Assembly: GCF_020622065.1 (NCBI RefSeq)
Contig: NZ_JAHRYQ010000001.1
Span: forward strand, 1,364,001 to 1,428,000
DNA length: 64,000 nucleotides
From: Geothrix sp.
GTDB lineage: Bacteria > Acidobacteriota > Holophagae > Holophagales > Holophagaceae
Reading direction: 5' to 3'
Part shown: piece after piece, positions 36,639 through 44,901 of the stretch
How positions within the stretch are numbered: position 1 is the stretch's first letter
How the letters are laid out: each line of letters begins with the position of its first letter
Position numbers and translations under genes: made by a program
Notes under the pieces: model-generated
Seen by the model: the letters and a program-made list of their open reading frames with translations, nothing else
Database searches by the model: none
What the model was told of the DNA's origin: nothing

Positions 36639-38009
36639 CTACACCCAGGCCATTTCGGCGGTGAAGTGGCGCAGGTATTTGCTCTGCTTGACGATCTTCA
36701 CGCCCCGGATCTCCTTGGCCTTGGCCTTCACATCGGCGATCACCTCGGCGGCGAAGTCGAAGTGGCTCTGGGTGTACATGCGGCGGGGGAAGGCCAGGCG
36801 CACGAGCTCCATGCTGTGGTAGGTCTCGGTGCCGTCCTCGAGCCGTTTGCCGAACATGACGGAACCGATCTCCACGCCGCGGATGCCGCCTTCGAGGTAG
36901 AGGGCGTTGCAGAGGGCCCAGGCCGGGTAATGCTCCACGGGCATGTCCGGCAGCACGGTCTTGGCGTCGATGTAGACCGCGTGACCGCCGGTGGGCTTCA
37001 CGAACCCGACCCCCGCGGCCTCCAGCTTTTCACCCAGGTATTCGGCCGTGCGGAGGCGGTAGCGGAGGTAGGACTCGTCCATGCCCTCCTCCAGGCCCAC
37101 GGCCAGAGCCTCCAGGTCGCGCCCGGCGAGGCCGCCGTAAGTGGGGAAGCCCTCGGTGAGGATGAGCATGTTGCGGACGGGATCCAGCCATTCGTCGCTG
37201 CGGAGCATGATGAAGCCGCCGATGTTCACCATGCCGTCCTTCTTGGCGCTCATGGTGCAGCCATCGGCGTAGCTGAACATCTCCTGGCAGATGGCCTTGA
37301 TGGGGGTGTTTTCGTAGCCCGGCTCCCGGAGCTTGATGAACATGGCGTTTTCAGCAAAGCGGCAGACATCCATGATGAGCGGCTTGCCGTATTTCTTGAG
37401 CAGCGACGCGTAGGCGCGAAGGTTGCCCATGGACACGGGCTGACCGCCGCCGGTGTTGTTCGTGATGGTGATCATGCCGAAGGGGATCCGGGCGCCGTCC
37501 TTCTTGAGCACTTCCTCGACGCGGGCCAGGTCGATGTTGCCCTTGAAGGGGTGGATGAGGCTGGGCTGGAGCCCTTCGGCGATCACGAGGTCCAGGGCCT
37601 CGACCCCGTTGAACTCCAGGTTGGCGCGGGTGGTGTCGAAGTGGCAGTTGTTGGGCACCAGGTCCCCCTGCTTGCAGACGGCGCTGAACAGCACCTTCTC
37701 GGCGGCCCGGCCCTGGTGGGTGGGAATGAAGTGGGCCATGCCGGTGATGCCCTGCAGCACGGCCTCCAGCCGGAAGAAGCTCCGGGCGCCGGCATAGCTC
37801 TCGTCGCCGACCATGATGGCGCCCCACTGGGCCGAGCTCATGGCGCCGGTGCCGGAATCCGTCAGCCAGTCGAGCAGCACATCCTCCGCCCTCAGCTTGA
37901 ACACATTCAGCTTCGCGGCCTCCAGCATCTGCAGACGCTCCTGCGGAGTGGTCATGCGGATGGGCTCGACGGACTTGATGCGGAAGGGTTCGATCATCGT
38001 GCGGGGCAT
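36639..38009 (-). CDS. tnaA: Tryptophanase (or related beta-tyrosinase family lyase)
   Basis: PLP lyase splitting L-tryptophan into indole, pyruvate and ammonia; 456 residues from ATG 38009, with GGAG 5 bases upstream. PTHQGRAAE, NNTGGGQPVSM and the PLP lysine region MSAKKDGMVNIGGF place it in the tryptophanase / tyrosine phenol-lyase family. The segment GIRGVEIGSVMFGK follows the tryptophanase form VEIGS; tyrosine phenol-lyase has an arginine (SMERG) there. DVCRFAENAMFIK also resembles tryptophanase (ARFAENAYF). I favour tryptophanase but cannot exclude another aromatic substrate. No TnaC-like leader or TnaB permease is adjacent; coaX diverges 110 bases upstream. Confidence 0.85.
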   Translation of the reverse strand: MPRTMIEPFRIKSVEPIRMTTPQERLQMLEAAKLNVFKLRAEDVLLDWLTDSGTGAMSSAQWGAIMVGDESYAGARSFFRLEAVLQGITGMAHFIPTHQGRAAEKVLFSAVCKQGDLVPNNCHFDTTRANLEFNGVEALDLVIAEGLQPSLIHPFKGNIDLARVEEVLKKDGARIPFGMITITNNTGGGQPVSMGNLRAYASLLKKYGKPLIMDVCRFAENAMFIKLREPGYENTPIKAICQEMFSYADGCTMSAKKDGMVNIGGFIMLRSDEWLDPVRNMLILTEGFPTYGGLAGRDLEALAVGLEEGMDESYLRYRLRTAEYLGEKLEAAGVGFVKPTGGHAVYIDAKTVLPDMPVEHYPAWALCNALYLEGGIRGVEIGSVMFGKRLEDGTETYHSMELVRLAFPRRMYTQSHFDFAAEVIADVKAKAKEIRGVKIVKQSKYLRHFTAEMAWV

Positions 38010-38119
38010 GGAGGCTCCAGAGACGGAACTCCCAGAGTACCGGAGGCGACCGGGATGGACATCACAAGGGGCTGGCGGCCCGGCGCGCGTCAGGCGATCC
38101 TGGATGGCTCGGAGTGCGC

Positions 38120-38917
38120 ATGAGTCTTCTGTTGGCCGTCGATGTGGGCAACACCAATGTGGTGCTGGGAATCTACGATCTGTCAAAAGGACCGGATTCG
38201 CCCCTGGTCTGTTCCTGGCGCCTGGCCACCAGCCGCGAGCGCACCGCGGACGAATACGGCGTCTCCGCGCTGGCCCTGATGCGCCACCAGGGCATCGAGG
38301 CCGGCCAGATCAAGCATGTGGCCATCTCCTGCGTGGTCCCGCCGCTCCACCCCATCCTCATGAGCCTGGCGAAGAACTACTTCGGCGTGGACGCCTTCTA
38401 CATCGAGCCCGGCGTGAAGACCGGCGTGAAGGTGCTCATCGACAACCCGGCCGAGCTGGGGGCGGACCGCCTGGTGAACGCCGTGGCGGGCATCGAGAAG
38501 TACGGCGCCCCCCTCATCGTGGTGGATTTCGGCACCGCCACCACCTTCGATGTCATCAATGCGAAGAAGGAATACCTGGGCGGGCTGATCTGTCCGGGCC
38601 TGAAGATCAGCGCGGATGCCCTGTTCCAGCGGGCCAGCCGCCTTCCGCGCGTGGAGATCGCCGAGCCGGAGCGCCTGGTGGGCCGCAACACCGTCCAGGC
38701 CATGCAGTCCGGCATCTTCTACGGGTATGTGGGGATGGTTGACGGCATCCTGGACCGCCTGCTCGACGAGTGCCCGGAAGCCAAGATCGCCGCGACGGGC
38801 GGGCTGGGCCATGTGATCGCGCCCCACACCAAGCACATCCGCCAGATCGCGCCGGATCTCACCCTGGATGGCCTCCGCATCCTCTGGTTCCGCAACCAGG
38901 GCAGCGGCCGGAAGTAG
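38120..38917 (+). CDS. coaX: Type III pantothenate kinase
   Basis: First enzyme of coenzyme A synthesis, phosphorylating pantothenate; 265 residues. ATG 38120 with CGGAG 5 bases upstream is preferred over a GTG two codons earlier. Phosphate-binding motif DVGNTNVVLGIY is at the N-terminus; GADRLVNAVAG and VVDFGTATTFDVI carry the conserved aspartates; GGLICPGLKISADALFQRAS and ATGGLGHVIAPH complete the acetate/sugar-kinase fold. The type III enzyme is insensitive to CoA feedback. birA follows after 4 bases. Confidence 0.95.
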   Translation: MSLLLAVDVGNTNVVLGIYDLSKGPDSPLVCSWRLATSRERTADEYGVSALALMRHQGIEAGQIKHVAISCVVPPLHPILMSLAKNYFGVDAFYIEPGVKTGVKVLIDNPAELGADRLVNAVAGIEKYGAPLIVVDFGTATTFDVINAKKEYLGGLICPGLKISADALFQRASRLPRVEIAEPERLVGRNTVQAMQSGIFYGYVGMVDGILDRLLDECPEAKIAATGGLGHVIAPHTKHIRQIAPDLTLDGLRILWFRNQGSGRK

Positions 38918-38921
38918 CCGG

Positions 38922-39593
38922 ATGGACCTGCCGCTGATCCGGCTGGCCGTGGTGGACTCCACCCAGGCCTTCCTGCGGCGGAATCCCCACCTCGGTCCTT
39001 GCGTCGTGCTGGCGGACCAGCAGAGCCAGGGACGGGGGCGCCAGGGCAACCGCTGGGAAAGCGCCGCCGGGGCCGGGCTCTGGATGTCGGCGGCGCTGCC
39101 TTCCCCGGCGGGTGTGGCCCCGGGGGTGGTGCTCCAGCGCGCCATGAGCGCCGCGGCCCGGGTGCTGGACCCCGGCGGTCGGACCCTGGGCTTGAAGTGG
39201 CCCAACGACCTGGTGGCCTGGCGGGATGGCCGCCTCGTCAAGGTGGGGGGGATCCTGGGTGAACAGGCCGGAGGACGCCTCATTCTGGGGCTCGGCGTGA
39301 ACCTGACGGCCGCCCCGGACCTGCCTGGCCGCGCCATTCCCCCGGCGAGCCTGGGGGATCTCGGTTTGGAAACGCCGCCGGCATTTGAGCTGGCCATCCA
39401 TATCACCCATTTTTGGAATGATTTGAAGGAAGAATTTCAACCTCTTTTTCGATGGCCCACCGCTGGTGCCGCCATACGCTGGGAGGAGGGGCAGGGCACC
39501 TGCCTGGGCTGGGAGCCCGATGGCCGGCTGAAGGTGGCCACAGCCGATGGCATCCGGCGGCTCAGCGCAGGAGAGATCTCGGGGCTCGGGTAG
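38922..39593 (+). CDS. birA: Biotin--[acetyl-CoA-carboxylase] ligase, catalytic form only
   Basis: Activates biotin and attaches it to the carboxyl-carrier protein; 223 residues. Signatures: VVDSTQAFLRR, QSQGRGRQGNRWES (biotin-adenylate loop), LKWPNDLVA and KVGGILGE. The N-terminal helix-turn-helix of the E. coli bifunctional BirA is absent, so it should not act as a repressor. Pairing of birA with coaX is common in many bacteria. Confidence 0.92.
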   Translation: MDLPLIRLAVVDSTQAFLRRNPHLGPCVVLADQQSQGRGRQGNRWESAAGAGLWMSAALPSPAGVAPGVVLQRAMSAAARVLDPGGRTLGLKWPNDLVAWRDGRLVKVGGILGEQAGGRLILGLGVNLTAAPDLPGRAIPPASLGDLGLETPPAFELAIHITHFWNDLKEEFQPLFRWPTAGAAIRWEEGQGTCLGWEPDGRLKVATADGIRRLSAGEISGLG

Positions 39594-39691
39594 GGCCGGT
39601 AGGAAGTGCAGGCCCCATCTTGCGGGCGGTGGCTTCACGGGGAGATCCCTGCCCACGCCTCTGGTCGAAATAGAGACTTGAACTCAAATCA

Positions 39692-39707
39692 TGGCTTGAG
39701 CATTGAT
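39692..39707 (+). promoter_or_regulatory. Candidate sigma-54 promoter within the AT-rich norB upstream region
   Basis: TGGCTTGAGCATTGAT matches the -24/-12 consensus TGGCAC-N5-TTGC(A/T) at the GG element and spacing, but has TTGA in place of TTGC at -12. It lies about 60 bases before the norB start. The surrounding 39660-39765 is far richer in A/T than its neighbours. The sequence also holds six TTGA/TCAA tetramers. None are spaced as TTGA-N6-TCAA, so no FNR/DNR box is supported. NO-reductase genes in other bacteria are often driven by sigma-54 with NorR; no NorR half-sites were seen. Confidence 0.3.
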
Positions 39708-39765
39708 GCTGAAGGGAGCACTGTTTGATTGTTTTTTAAAATTCTCAAGTAGAAAGGGATACGCC

Positions 39766-42054
39766 ATGAGCAGTGCCGTCACGGACTCGACTCCCCTCTC
39801 CCCCCGCTGGCGCCAGGCGGTCATCCTCGTGATGATCTTCGGCTTCAGCCTGCTGATCTGGATCACGGCCAAGACCTACACCGGCGCACCGCCCATCCCG
39901 GCCCGGGTGATGGGAACTTCGGGACAGGTGCTCTTCACGGGCGAGGAGATCAAGGACGGCCAGGAGGTCTTCCTGAAGTACGGCCTCATGGAGCACGGCA
40001 CCCTGTGGGGGCACGGGGCCTACCTGGGACCCGACTACACCGCCGAGTACCTGCACCGCCTGGCCGAAATCGGGCAGGACACCCTGGCCCGGGCGCAATA
40101 CGGCAGGGCCTTCCGGGATCTGAGCGAAGGCCAGGCCCTCGAGATCGGGGCCCTGCTGAAGAGCCAGATCAAGCAGAACCGCTACGATCCCGGGACGGAC
40201 GCCCTCCAGTTCACCGAGGTCGAGGCGACCTCCTACCGCCTCCAGGTGGAGGAATGGCGGACCTATTTCTCCGGCAGCAAGGCCGCGGTGGGCCTGCCCG
40301 CGAAGTTCATCCAGGATGAACGGGAACTGACCCACCTCACGGCCTACTTCGCCTGGGCCACCTGGGCCACCGTGGCGCCCCGCCCCGGGAAGGACTACTC
40401 CTACACGAACAACTGGCCCTACGAGCCCCTGGTGGGCAATGGCCCCACGGCTTCGACCTACCTGTGGAGCGCCCTGAGCCTCATCACCCTGCTGGGGGGC
40501 CTCGGCCTGATCCTCTTCATCTTCGGGAAGTTCAACTACCTGGGTTGGGGCGGTGCGGCGGGTTGGAAGCACGCGGAGGAGGGTCGGCTCCATGCCTGGA
40601 CCCTCACCCCCAGCCAGAAGGCTGTGGCCTTCTTCTTCGCCGTGGTGGCGGTGCTCTTCCTGGGCCAGGCCGCCCTGGGCGGCGTTCTGGCCCACTATCG
40701 CGTGGAGCCGGACGGGTTCTACGGGTTCGACCTGGCGCGCATCCTCCCCTACAACCTGGCCCGGACCTGGCACCTGCAGCTGGCCATCTTCTGGATCGCC
40801 ACGGCCTGGGTGGGCGGCGGTCTCTTCCTGGCGCCCCTGGTGGGCGGCTCGGAACCCAAGGGACAGAGGGCCGGCGTGCTGGTCCTGCTGGGCGCCCTGG
40901 CCATCGTGGTCTTCGGCAGCCTGTTCGGCGAGTTCGCGGGCATCAACGGCTATCTGGGCAGCCTGTGGTTCTGGCTGGGCCACCAGGGCAGCGAATACCT
41001 CGACCTGGGCCGTTTCTGGCAGCTGCTGCTGGCCGCCGGGCTCATTTTCTGGCTCTTCCTCATGTTCCGGGCCCTGCGCCCGGCCATGAAGGGCGGCGAG
41101 CAGGGGGAGCTGCCCTCGCTCTTCTTCTATGCAGCCATCGCCATCCCCCTCTTCTATGTTCCGGCCCTGTTCTACGGGCCCCGCACCAACTTCGCCGTCA
41201 TCGACAACTGGCGCTTCTGGATCATCCACCTCTGGGTGGAAGGCTTCTTCGAGCTCTTCGCCACGGTGCTGGTGGCGGTGATGTTCTACCAGCTGGGCCT
41301 CGTCACGGCGAAATCCGCCACGCGGCTGGTCTACCTCGACGCCATCCTCTACCTGGCCGGCGGCATCATGGGCATCGGCCACCACTGGTATTTCACGGGA
41401 CAGGGAACCCTGAACATGGGCCTCGCGGCCAGTTTCTCCGCCCTGGAGGTGGTGCCGCTCACGCTGCTGACGCTGGACGCCTGGGATTTCATCCGTCTGC
41501 AGGATCGGAACTGCGACGACTGCGGCCGGCCCCTGGCGGCGAAACAGCGCTGGGCCATCAAGTTCCTCATCGCCGTGGGCGTCTGGAACTTCGTGGGGGC
41601 GGGCGTCTTCGGGTTCCTCATCAACCTGCCCATCGTCTCCTACTTCGAGGTGGGCACCACGCTGACGGCCAACCATGGACACGCAGCCATGTTCGGCGTC
41701 TTCGGCATGCTGGCCCTGGCTGTCCTGGTGTTCTGCCTGCGGGAGCTCAAGAGCGACCGGGCCTGGGACAGGGTTGAGAAGTTCATCCGCATCGGCTTCT
41801 GGGGCCTCAATATCGGTCTGGGCCTGATGATGCTCCTCGATCTGTTCCCCGGTGGCGTGATCCAGCTCTGGGATGTGCTCTCGAATGGCTACTGGCATGC
41901 CCGGCGCCTCTCCTTCCTCATGGGGGGCACCTTCCATGCGCTGGAGTGGGTGCGCATCGTGGCCGACATGGTGTTCCTCCTCGCGGGAGCCCTGCCCATC
42001 GCCTACGGCACCCTGAGGCTGGTGTTCACCCCTGAACCGAAGGATGCGGCCTGA
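39766..42054 (+). CDS. norB: Quinol-dependent nitric oxide reductase (qNOR)
   Basis: Inner-membrane enzyme reducing two NO to nitrous oxide with quinol electrons; 762 residues, single-subunit length. Start at ATG 39766 with AAGGGA upstream. The N-terminal extension (about 40-230) after span 1 replaces the cytochrome c subunit NorC but has no CxxCH heme motif, as expected for the quinol type. About 13 further spans follow. Heme and non-heme iron ligands: HLWVEGFFELFATV, GIGHHWYFTG and NHGHAAMFGVFGM. It is followed by a cupin and an NDH-2 gene; I see no nitrite reductase, so NO detoxification is as likely as denitrification. Confidence 0.95.
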   Translation: MSSAVTDSTPLSPRWRQAVILVMIFGFSLLIWITAKTYTGAPPIPARVMGTSGQVLFTGEEIKDGQEVFLKYGLMEHGTLWGHGAYLGPDYTAEYLHRLAEIGQDTLARAQYGRAFRDLSEGQALEIGALLKSQIKQNRYDPGTDALQFTEVEATSYRLQVEEWRTYFSGSKAAVGLPAKFIQDERELTHLTAYFAWATWATVAPRPGKDYSYTNNWPYEPLVGNGPTASTYLWSALSLITLLGGLGLILFIFGKFNYLGWGGAAGWKHAEEGRLHAWTLTPSQKAVAFFFAVVAVLFLGQAALGGVLAHYRVEPDGFYGFDLARILPYNLARTWHLQLAIFWIATAWVGGGLFLAPLVGGSEPKGQRAGVLVLLGALAIVVFGSLFGEFAGINGYLGSLWFWLGHQGSEYLDLGRFWQLLLAAGLIFWLFLMFRALRPAMKGGEQGELPSLFFYAAIAIPLFYVPALFYGPRTNFAVIDNWRFWIIHLWVEGFFELFATVLVAVMFYQLGLVTAKSATRLVYLDAILYLAGGIMGIGHHWYFTGQGTLNMGLAASFSALEVVPLTLLTLDAWDFIRLQDRNCDDCGRPLAAKQRWAIKFLIAVGVWNFVGAGVFGFLINLPIVSYFEVGTTLTANHGHAAMFGVFGMLALAVLVFCLRELKSDRAWDRVEKFIRIGFWGLNIGLGLMMLLDLFPGGVIQLWDVLSNGYWHARRLSFLMGGTFHALEWVRIVADMVFLLAGALPIAYGTLRLVFTPEPKDAA

Positions 42055-42077
42055 TCCGCGCCATCCAGGAGATCGTC

Positions 42078-42386
42078 ATGACCATCACGAACCTGCAGGA
42101 AGCCCTTCCCATGCCCGAATCCCAGCGGGCCAACCTGCCACTCATCGATGTGGAGCACGGCACCAAGGTGGTCCTCGTGGCCTTGCCGAAGGGCGTCAAG
42201 ATCGCACCCCACAAGGCGCCCTATGTGGCCAGTGCCCAGCTCCTGACCGGGAGCATCGAAGTGCTCAAGGGCGAAACCTGGATCCCCATGGTTCCTGGGG
42301 ATCGGGTGGTCTTCGACAAGGACCAACCCCACGCCCTGACCGGCATCGAGTCCTCCTATGTCCTCGTGACGCACATGCGGGACTGA
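42078..42386 (+). CDS. Small cupin-domain protein
   Basis: 102 residues, a single cupin beta-barrel. AGGAG lies 5-6 bases ahead of the ATG. KIAPHKAP (first histidine) and GDRVVFDKDQPHALTG (second motif with histidine) suggest a metal site, though the usual two-histidine HxH of motif 1 is reduced to one histidine. Located 23 bases after norB and 6 before NDH-2; cupins of this kind occur beside NO-related genes, but the role is unknown. Possibly a sensor or chaperone for the reductase (inference). Confidence 0.78.
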   Translation: MTITNLQEALPMPESQRANLPLIDVEHGTKVVLVALPKGVKIAPHKAPYVASAQLLTGSIEVLKGETWIPMVPGDRVVFDKDQPHALTGIESSYVLVTHMRD

Positions 42387-42392
42387 AGGCCA

Positions 42393-43682
42393 GTGGCGGA
42401 TCAGGGGTTCGACCGGCCCACGGTCCTCATCGTCGGCGGCGGGTTCGGGGGGCTGCGGGCCGCCCGGGCCCTGGCCGGCGCACCGGTGCGGGTCGTGCTG
42501 GTGGATCGGCAGAACCATCATCTGTTCCAGCCGCTCCTGTACCAGGTGGCCTCGGCCACGCTCTCCCCCGCCGACATCGCCGCGCCCATCCGCCATGTCC
42601 TCCGCACCCAGGGGAACGCCGAGGTGGTGCTGGCGGAGGTCGCGTCCGTGGACCTGGACACCCGGCAGGTCCAGCTGCGGGAAGGTGCGCCCCTGGCCTA
42701 CGATTTCCTGATCCTGGCCGCGGGCTCCCGCAGCTCGTACTTCGGCCGCGATGCCTGGGCCGAGCTGGCCCCGGGCCTCAAGACCCTGGACGATGCCCTG
42801 GAGATGCGGCGGCGCTTCCTGCTGACCTTCGAGCGGGCCGAGCAGGAGGAGGATCCGGAGGTCCGTCGGGAGTGGCTGACCTTCGTCATCGTGGGCGGAG
42901 GCCCGACCGGCGTGGAACTCGCAGGCACCCTGAAGGAGATGGCCAGGCTGTCCCTCCCGCGGGAATTCCGGCGCATCCGCACGGATCGCGCCCGGGTGAT
43001 CCTGGTGGAGGCCGGCCCCCGCATCCTGGCGAATTTCGGCTCCGGGCTGTCCGAGAAGGCGGTTCAGGGGCTGGAGCGCATCGGCGTCGAAGTCCGGCTG
43101 GGGCAGGCCATCACGGCCATCGACGCGCGGGCGGTCGAGCTGGGCGGGGAGCGCATTCCAACGCGGACGGTGCTGTGGGCGGCTGGCGTCTCGGCCGTGC
43201 CGCTGGGCGCAGGCCTCGGCGTGCCGCTGGATCGCCTCGGGCGGGTGATCGTGGAACCGGATCTCAGCCTCGCCGGCCATCCGGAGGTCTTCGTGGTGGG
43301 CGACTTGGCGGCCTTCGCGCATGGGCCTGAAGGCCCCCTGCCGGGCGTGGCCCCGGTCGCCATCCAGCAGGGCGCGGCGGCGGCGGCGAACCTCCTGGCA
43401 ACCCTGGCGGGGCGGCCGAGGCGGGCCTTCCGCTACCGGGACAAGGGCAGCATGGCGACGCTGGGCCGGGGCCGGGCCGTGGCGCACATCGGCCGCCTGA
43501 GCTTTACCGGCTACCCGGCCTGGCTGGCCTGGCTCTTCATCCACCTGATGCTGCTCGTGGATTTCCGAAGCCGGGTGTTCGTCTTCTTCGAGTGGCTGTG
43601 GGCCTACCTGACGACCCAGCCCCGGGCCCGGCTCATCCTCGGGAAGCGCGATCCGAGTTCCTCGAGCACCGCCGGGACCTGA
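42393..43682 (+). CDS. NAD(P)/FAD-dependent oxidoreductase, type II NADH dehydrogenase family
   Basis: Membrane-bound flavoprotein, 429 residues, GTG start, probably feeding NADH electrons to quinone. FAD motif IVGGGFGGLRAARAL and HHLFQPLLYQVASATL; NAD motif VIVGGGPTGVELAG; second FAD site VFVVGDLAAF; QQGAAAAANL. The C-terminus (AWLFIHLMLLVDFRSRVFVFFEWLW) anchors the protein, as in NDH-2. Co-transcription with norB would supply quinol for NO reduction, which makes a coherent unit. Other quinone oxidoreductases of the family remain possible. Confidence 0.88.
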   Translation: MADQGFDRPTVLIVGGGFGGLRAARALAGAPVRVVLVDRQNHHLFQPLLYQVASATLSPADIAAPIRHVLRTQGNAEVVLAEVASVDLDTRQVQLREGAPLAYDFLILAAGSRSSYFGRDAWAELAPGLKTLDDALEMRRRFLLTFERAEQEEDPEVRREWLTFVIVGGGPTGVELAGTLKEMARLSLPREFRRIRTDRARVILVEAGPRILANFGSGLSEKAVQGLERIGVEVRLGQAITAIDARAVELGGERIPTRTVLWAAGVSAVPLGAGLGVPLDRLGRVIVEPDLSLAGHPEVFVVGDLAAFAHGPEGPLPGVAPVAIQQGAAAAANLLATLAGRPRRAFRYRDKGSMATLGRGRAVAHIGRLSFTGYPAWLAWLFIHLMLLVDFRSRVFVFFEWLWAYLTTQPRARLILGKRDPSSSSTAGT

Positions 43683-43691
43683 AGCACCGCC

Positions 43692-44894
43692 CTAGAGCAC
43701 CGACCGGATTTCCGCCTCCTTGAGGATCCTGGGGCTGTTCTTGGCGGCCTGGAGGATGCGGTCCACCCGCTCGGGGCTGGGGTCGTAGCCGTTCATCTCG
43801 AGCCAGTAGACGACATTGCTGTGGCCGGCCAGGGGGCCGATCTCGATCTCCTGGCGGCGCCCCACCAGGGCCGCGGGAACGCCGGAATAGACCGCATCGG
43901 CCAGCTCCACATCGCCGCGGTGCAGGGCCTTCACAATGGCTGCGGCATGGACGCCGGTGCCCGTGCGGAAGGCATCCCGCCCCAGCACCGGGTAGTTGGC
44001 GGGGATCTCGACATCGCACAGCTCGGCCACGCGTTCGGCCAGGGCGGGGAGGCCCGACAGGTCGCCCTTGGGAAAGCCCATGAGGTGCAAGTTGATCATG
44101 AGCTGGTCCAGGGCCACATTGCCGCAGCGCTCGCCGATGCCCAGGATGCTGCCGTGGAGGCGGTCCGCCCCGGCCTCGAAGGCCGCGATGGCATTGGCCA
44201 CGCCCAGGCCCCGGTCATTGTGGCCGTGCCAGTCGATGCGGACGGCGCGGCCGTCGATGACCTTCTCCCGGATGAAGCGGATCAGGCGCCGCACACCATC
44301 CGGCGTGGCGTGGCCGCAGGTATCCGACAGGCAGATGGCATGGGCCCCTTCGTCCAGGGCCGCGCCGTAGATGGCTTCCAGGACCTCCGGGCGGGCCCGC
44401 GTGCTGTCCTCGGTCACCATCATCACCGGCACCTCGTGCCGGCAGCAGAAGGCCACGGCCTTGCGGGTGGCGTCCACCAGGAAGGCCAGGTCCCAGCCTT
44501 CCACATCCATGCGGATGGGGCTCGACCCCAGGAAGGCCCCGGCCTCCAGCGGGATGCCGGCCCGCTGTTGGATCTCCGCCACCTGGGCCAGATCCCCTTC
44601 CAGGGTGCGCACGGCCACATTGGGCGAGATGGGCAGGCGGTGGTCGCGGATCTCCACCATGAGCGCCCGCACGGCGGCCATCGCCTTCGGGCCGGCCCCG
44701 GGCATGCCGAGGTCCACGGCGTCCACGCCCAAGCGGGCCAAACGATGGATGAGGTCCCGCTTGGCGGCGATGTCCGGGTCGCGCACCGAGGGGCTCTGGA
44801 GCCCATCACGCAAGGTCTCGTCGAGAAGCAGCGGAACCCGGGCGCCTTCCGCCAGAGGGCCATTCCAGTCGTTGATCAGCTCGTCGAGGGTCAT
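43692..44894 (-). CDS. DRE-TIM acyltransferase (2-isopropylmalate / homocitrate / Re-citrate synthase family)
   Basis: 400 residues; AGGAGGGAG precedes the ATG. The catalytic barrel begins with LLDETLRDGLQSPSV, where the family form is DTTLRDGEQ. The metal-binding DWHGHNDRGLGVANA and the ERCGNV loop are intact, so the fold and metal site are supported. The regulatory LeuA dimer domain is absent: the protein ends about 130 residues earlier than long 2-isopropylmalate synthases. DLGMPGAGPKA replaces the usual (E)(V/A)G(F/S)P segment. Substrate therefore unclear: 2-oxo acid plus acetyl-CoA is certain at family level only. No leucine or lysine genes are adjacent. Confidence 0.7.
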   Translation of the reverse strand: MTLDELINDWNGPLAEGARVPLLLDETLRDGLQSPSVRDPDIAAKRDLIHRLARLGVDAVDLGMPGAGPKAMAAVRALMVEIRDHRLPISPNVAVRTLEGDLAQVAEIQQRAGIPLEAGAFLGSSPIRMDVEGWDLAFLVDATRKAVAFCCRHEVPVMMVTEDSTRARPEVLEAIYGAALDEGAHAICLSDTCGHATPDGVRRLIRFIREKVIDGRAVRIDWHGHNDRGLGVANAIAAFEAGADRLHGSILGIGERCGNVALDQLMINLHLMGFPKGDLSGLPALAERVAELCDVEIPANYPVLGRDAFRTGTGVHAAAIVKALHRGDVELADAVYSGVPAALVGRRQEIEIGPLAGHSNVVYWLEMNGYDPSPERVDRILQAAKNSPRILKEAEIRSVL

Positions 44895-44901
44895 CTCCCT
44901 C

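Noticed and set aside
39678-39748. FNR/DNR box ahead of norB
   Set aside because: TTGA and TCAA tetramers are present, but no pair has the required six-base spacer.
39745-41937. 730-codon frame antisense to norB
   Set aside because: Composition dominated by E/Q/G/H/A as expected for antisense of a membrane gene; no motif and no start signal.
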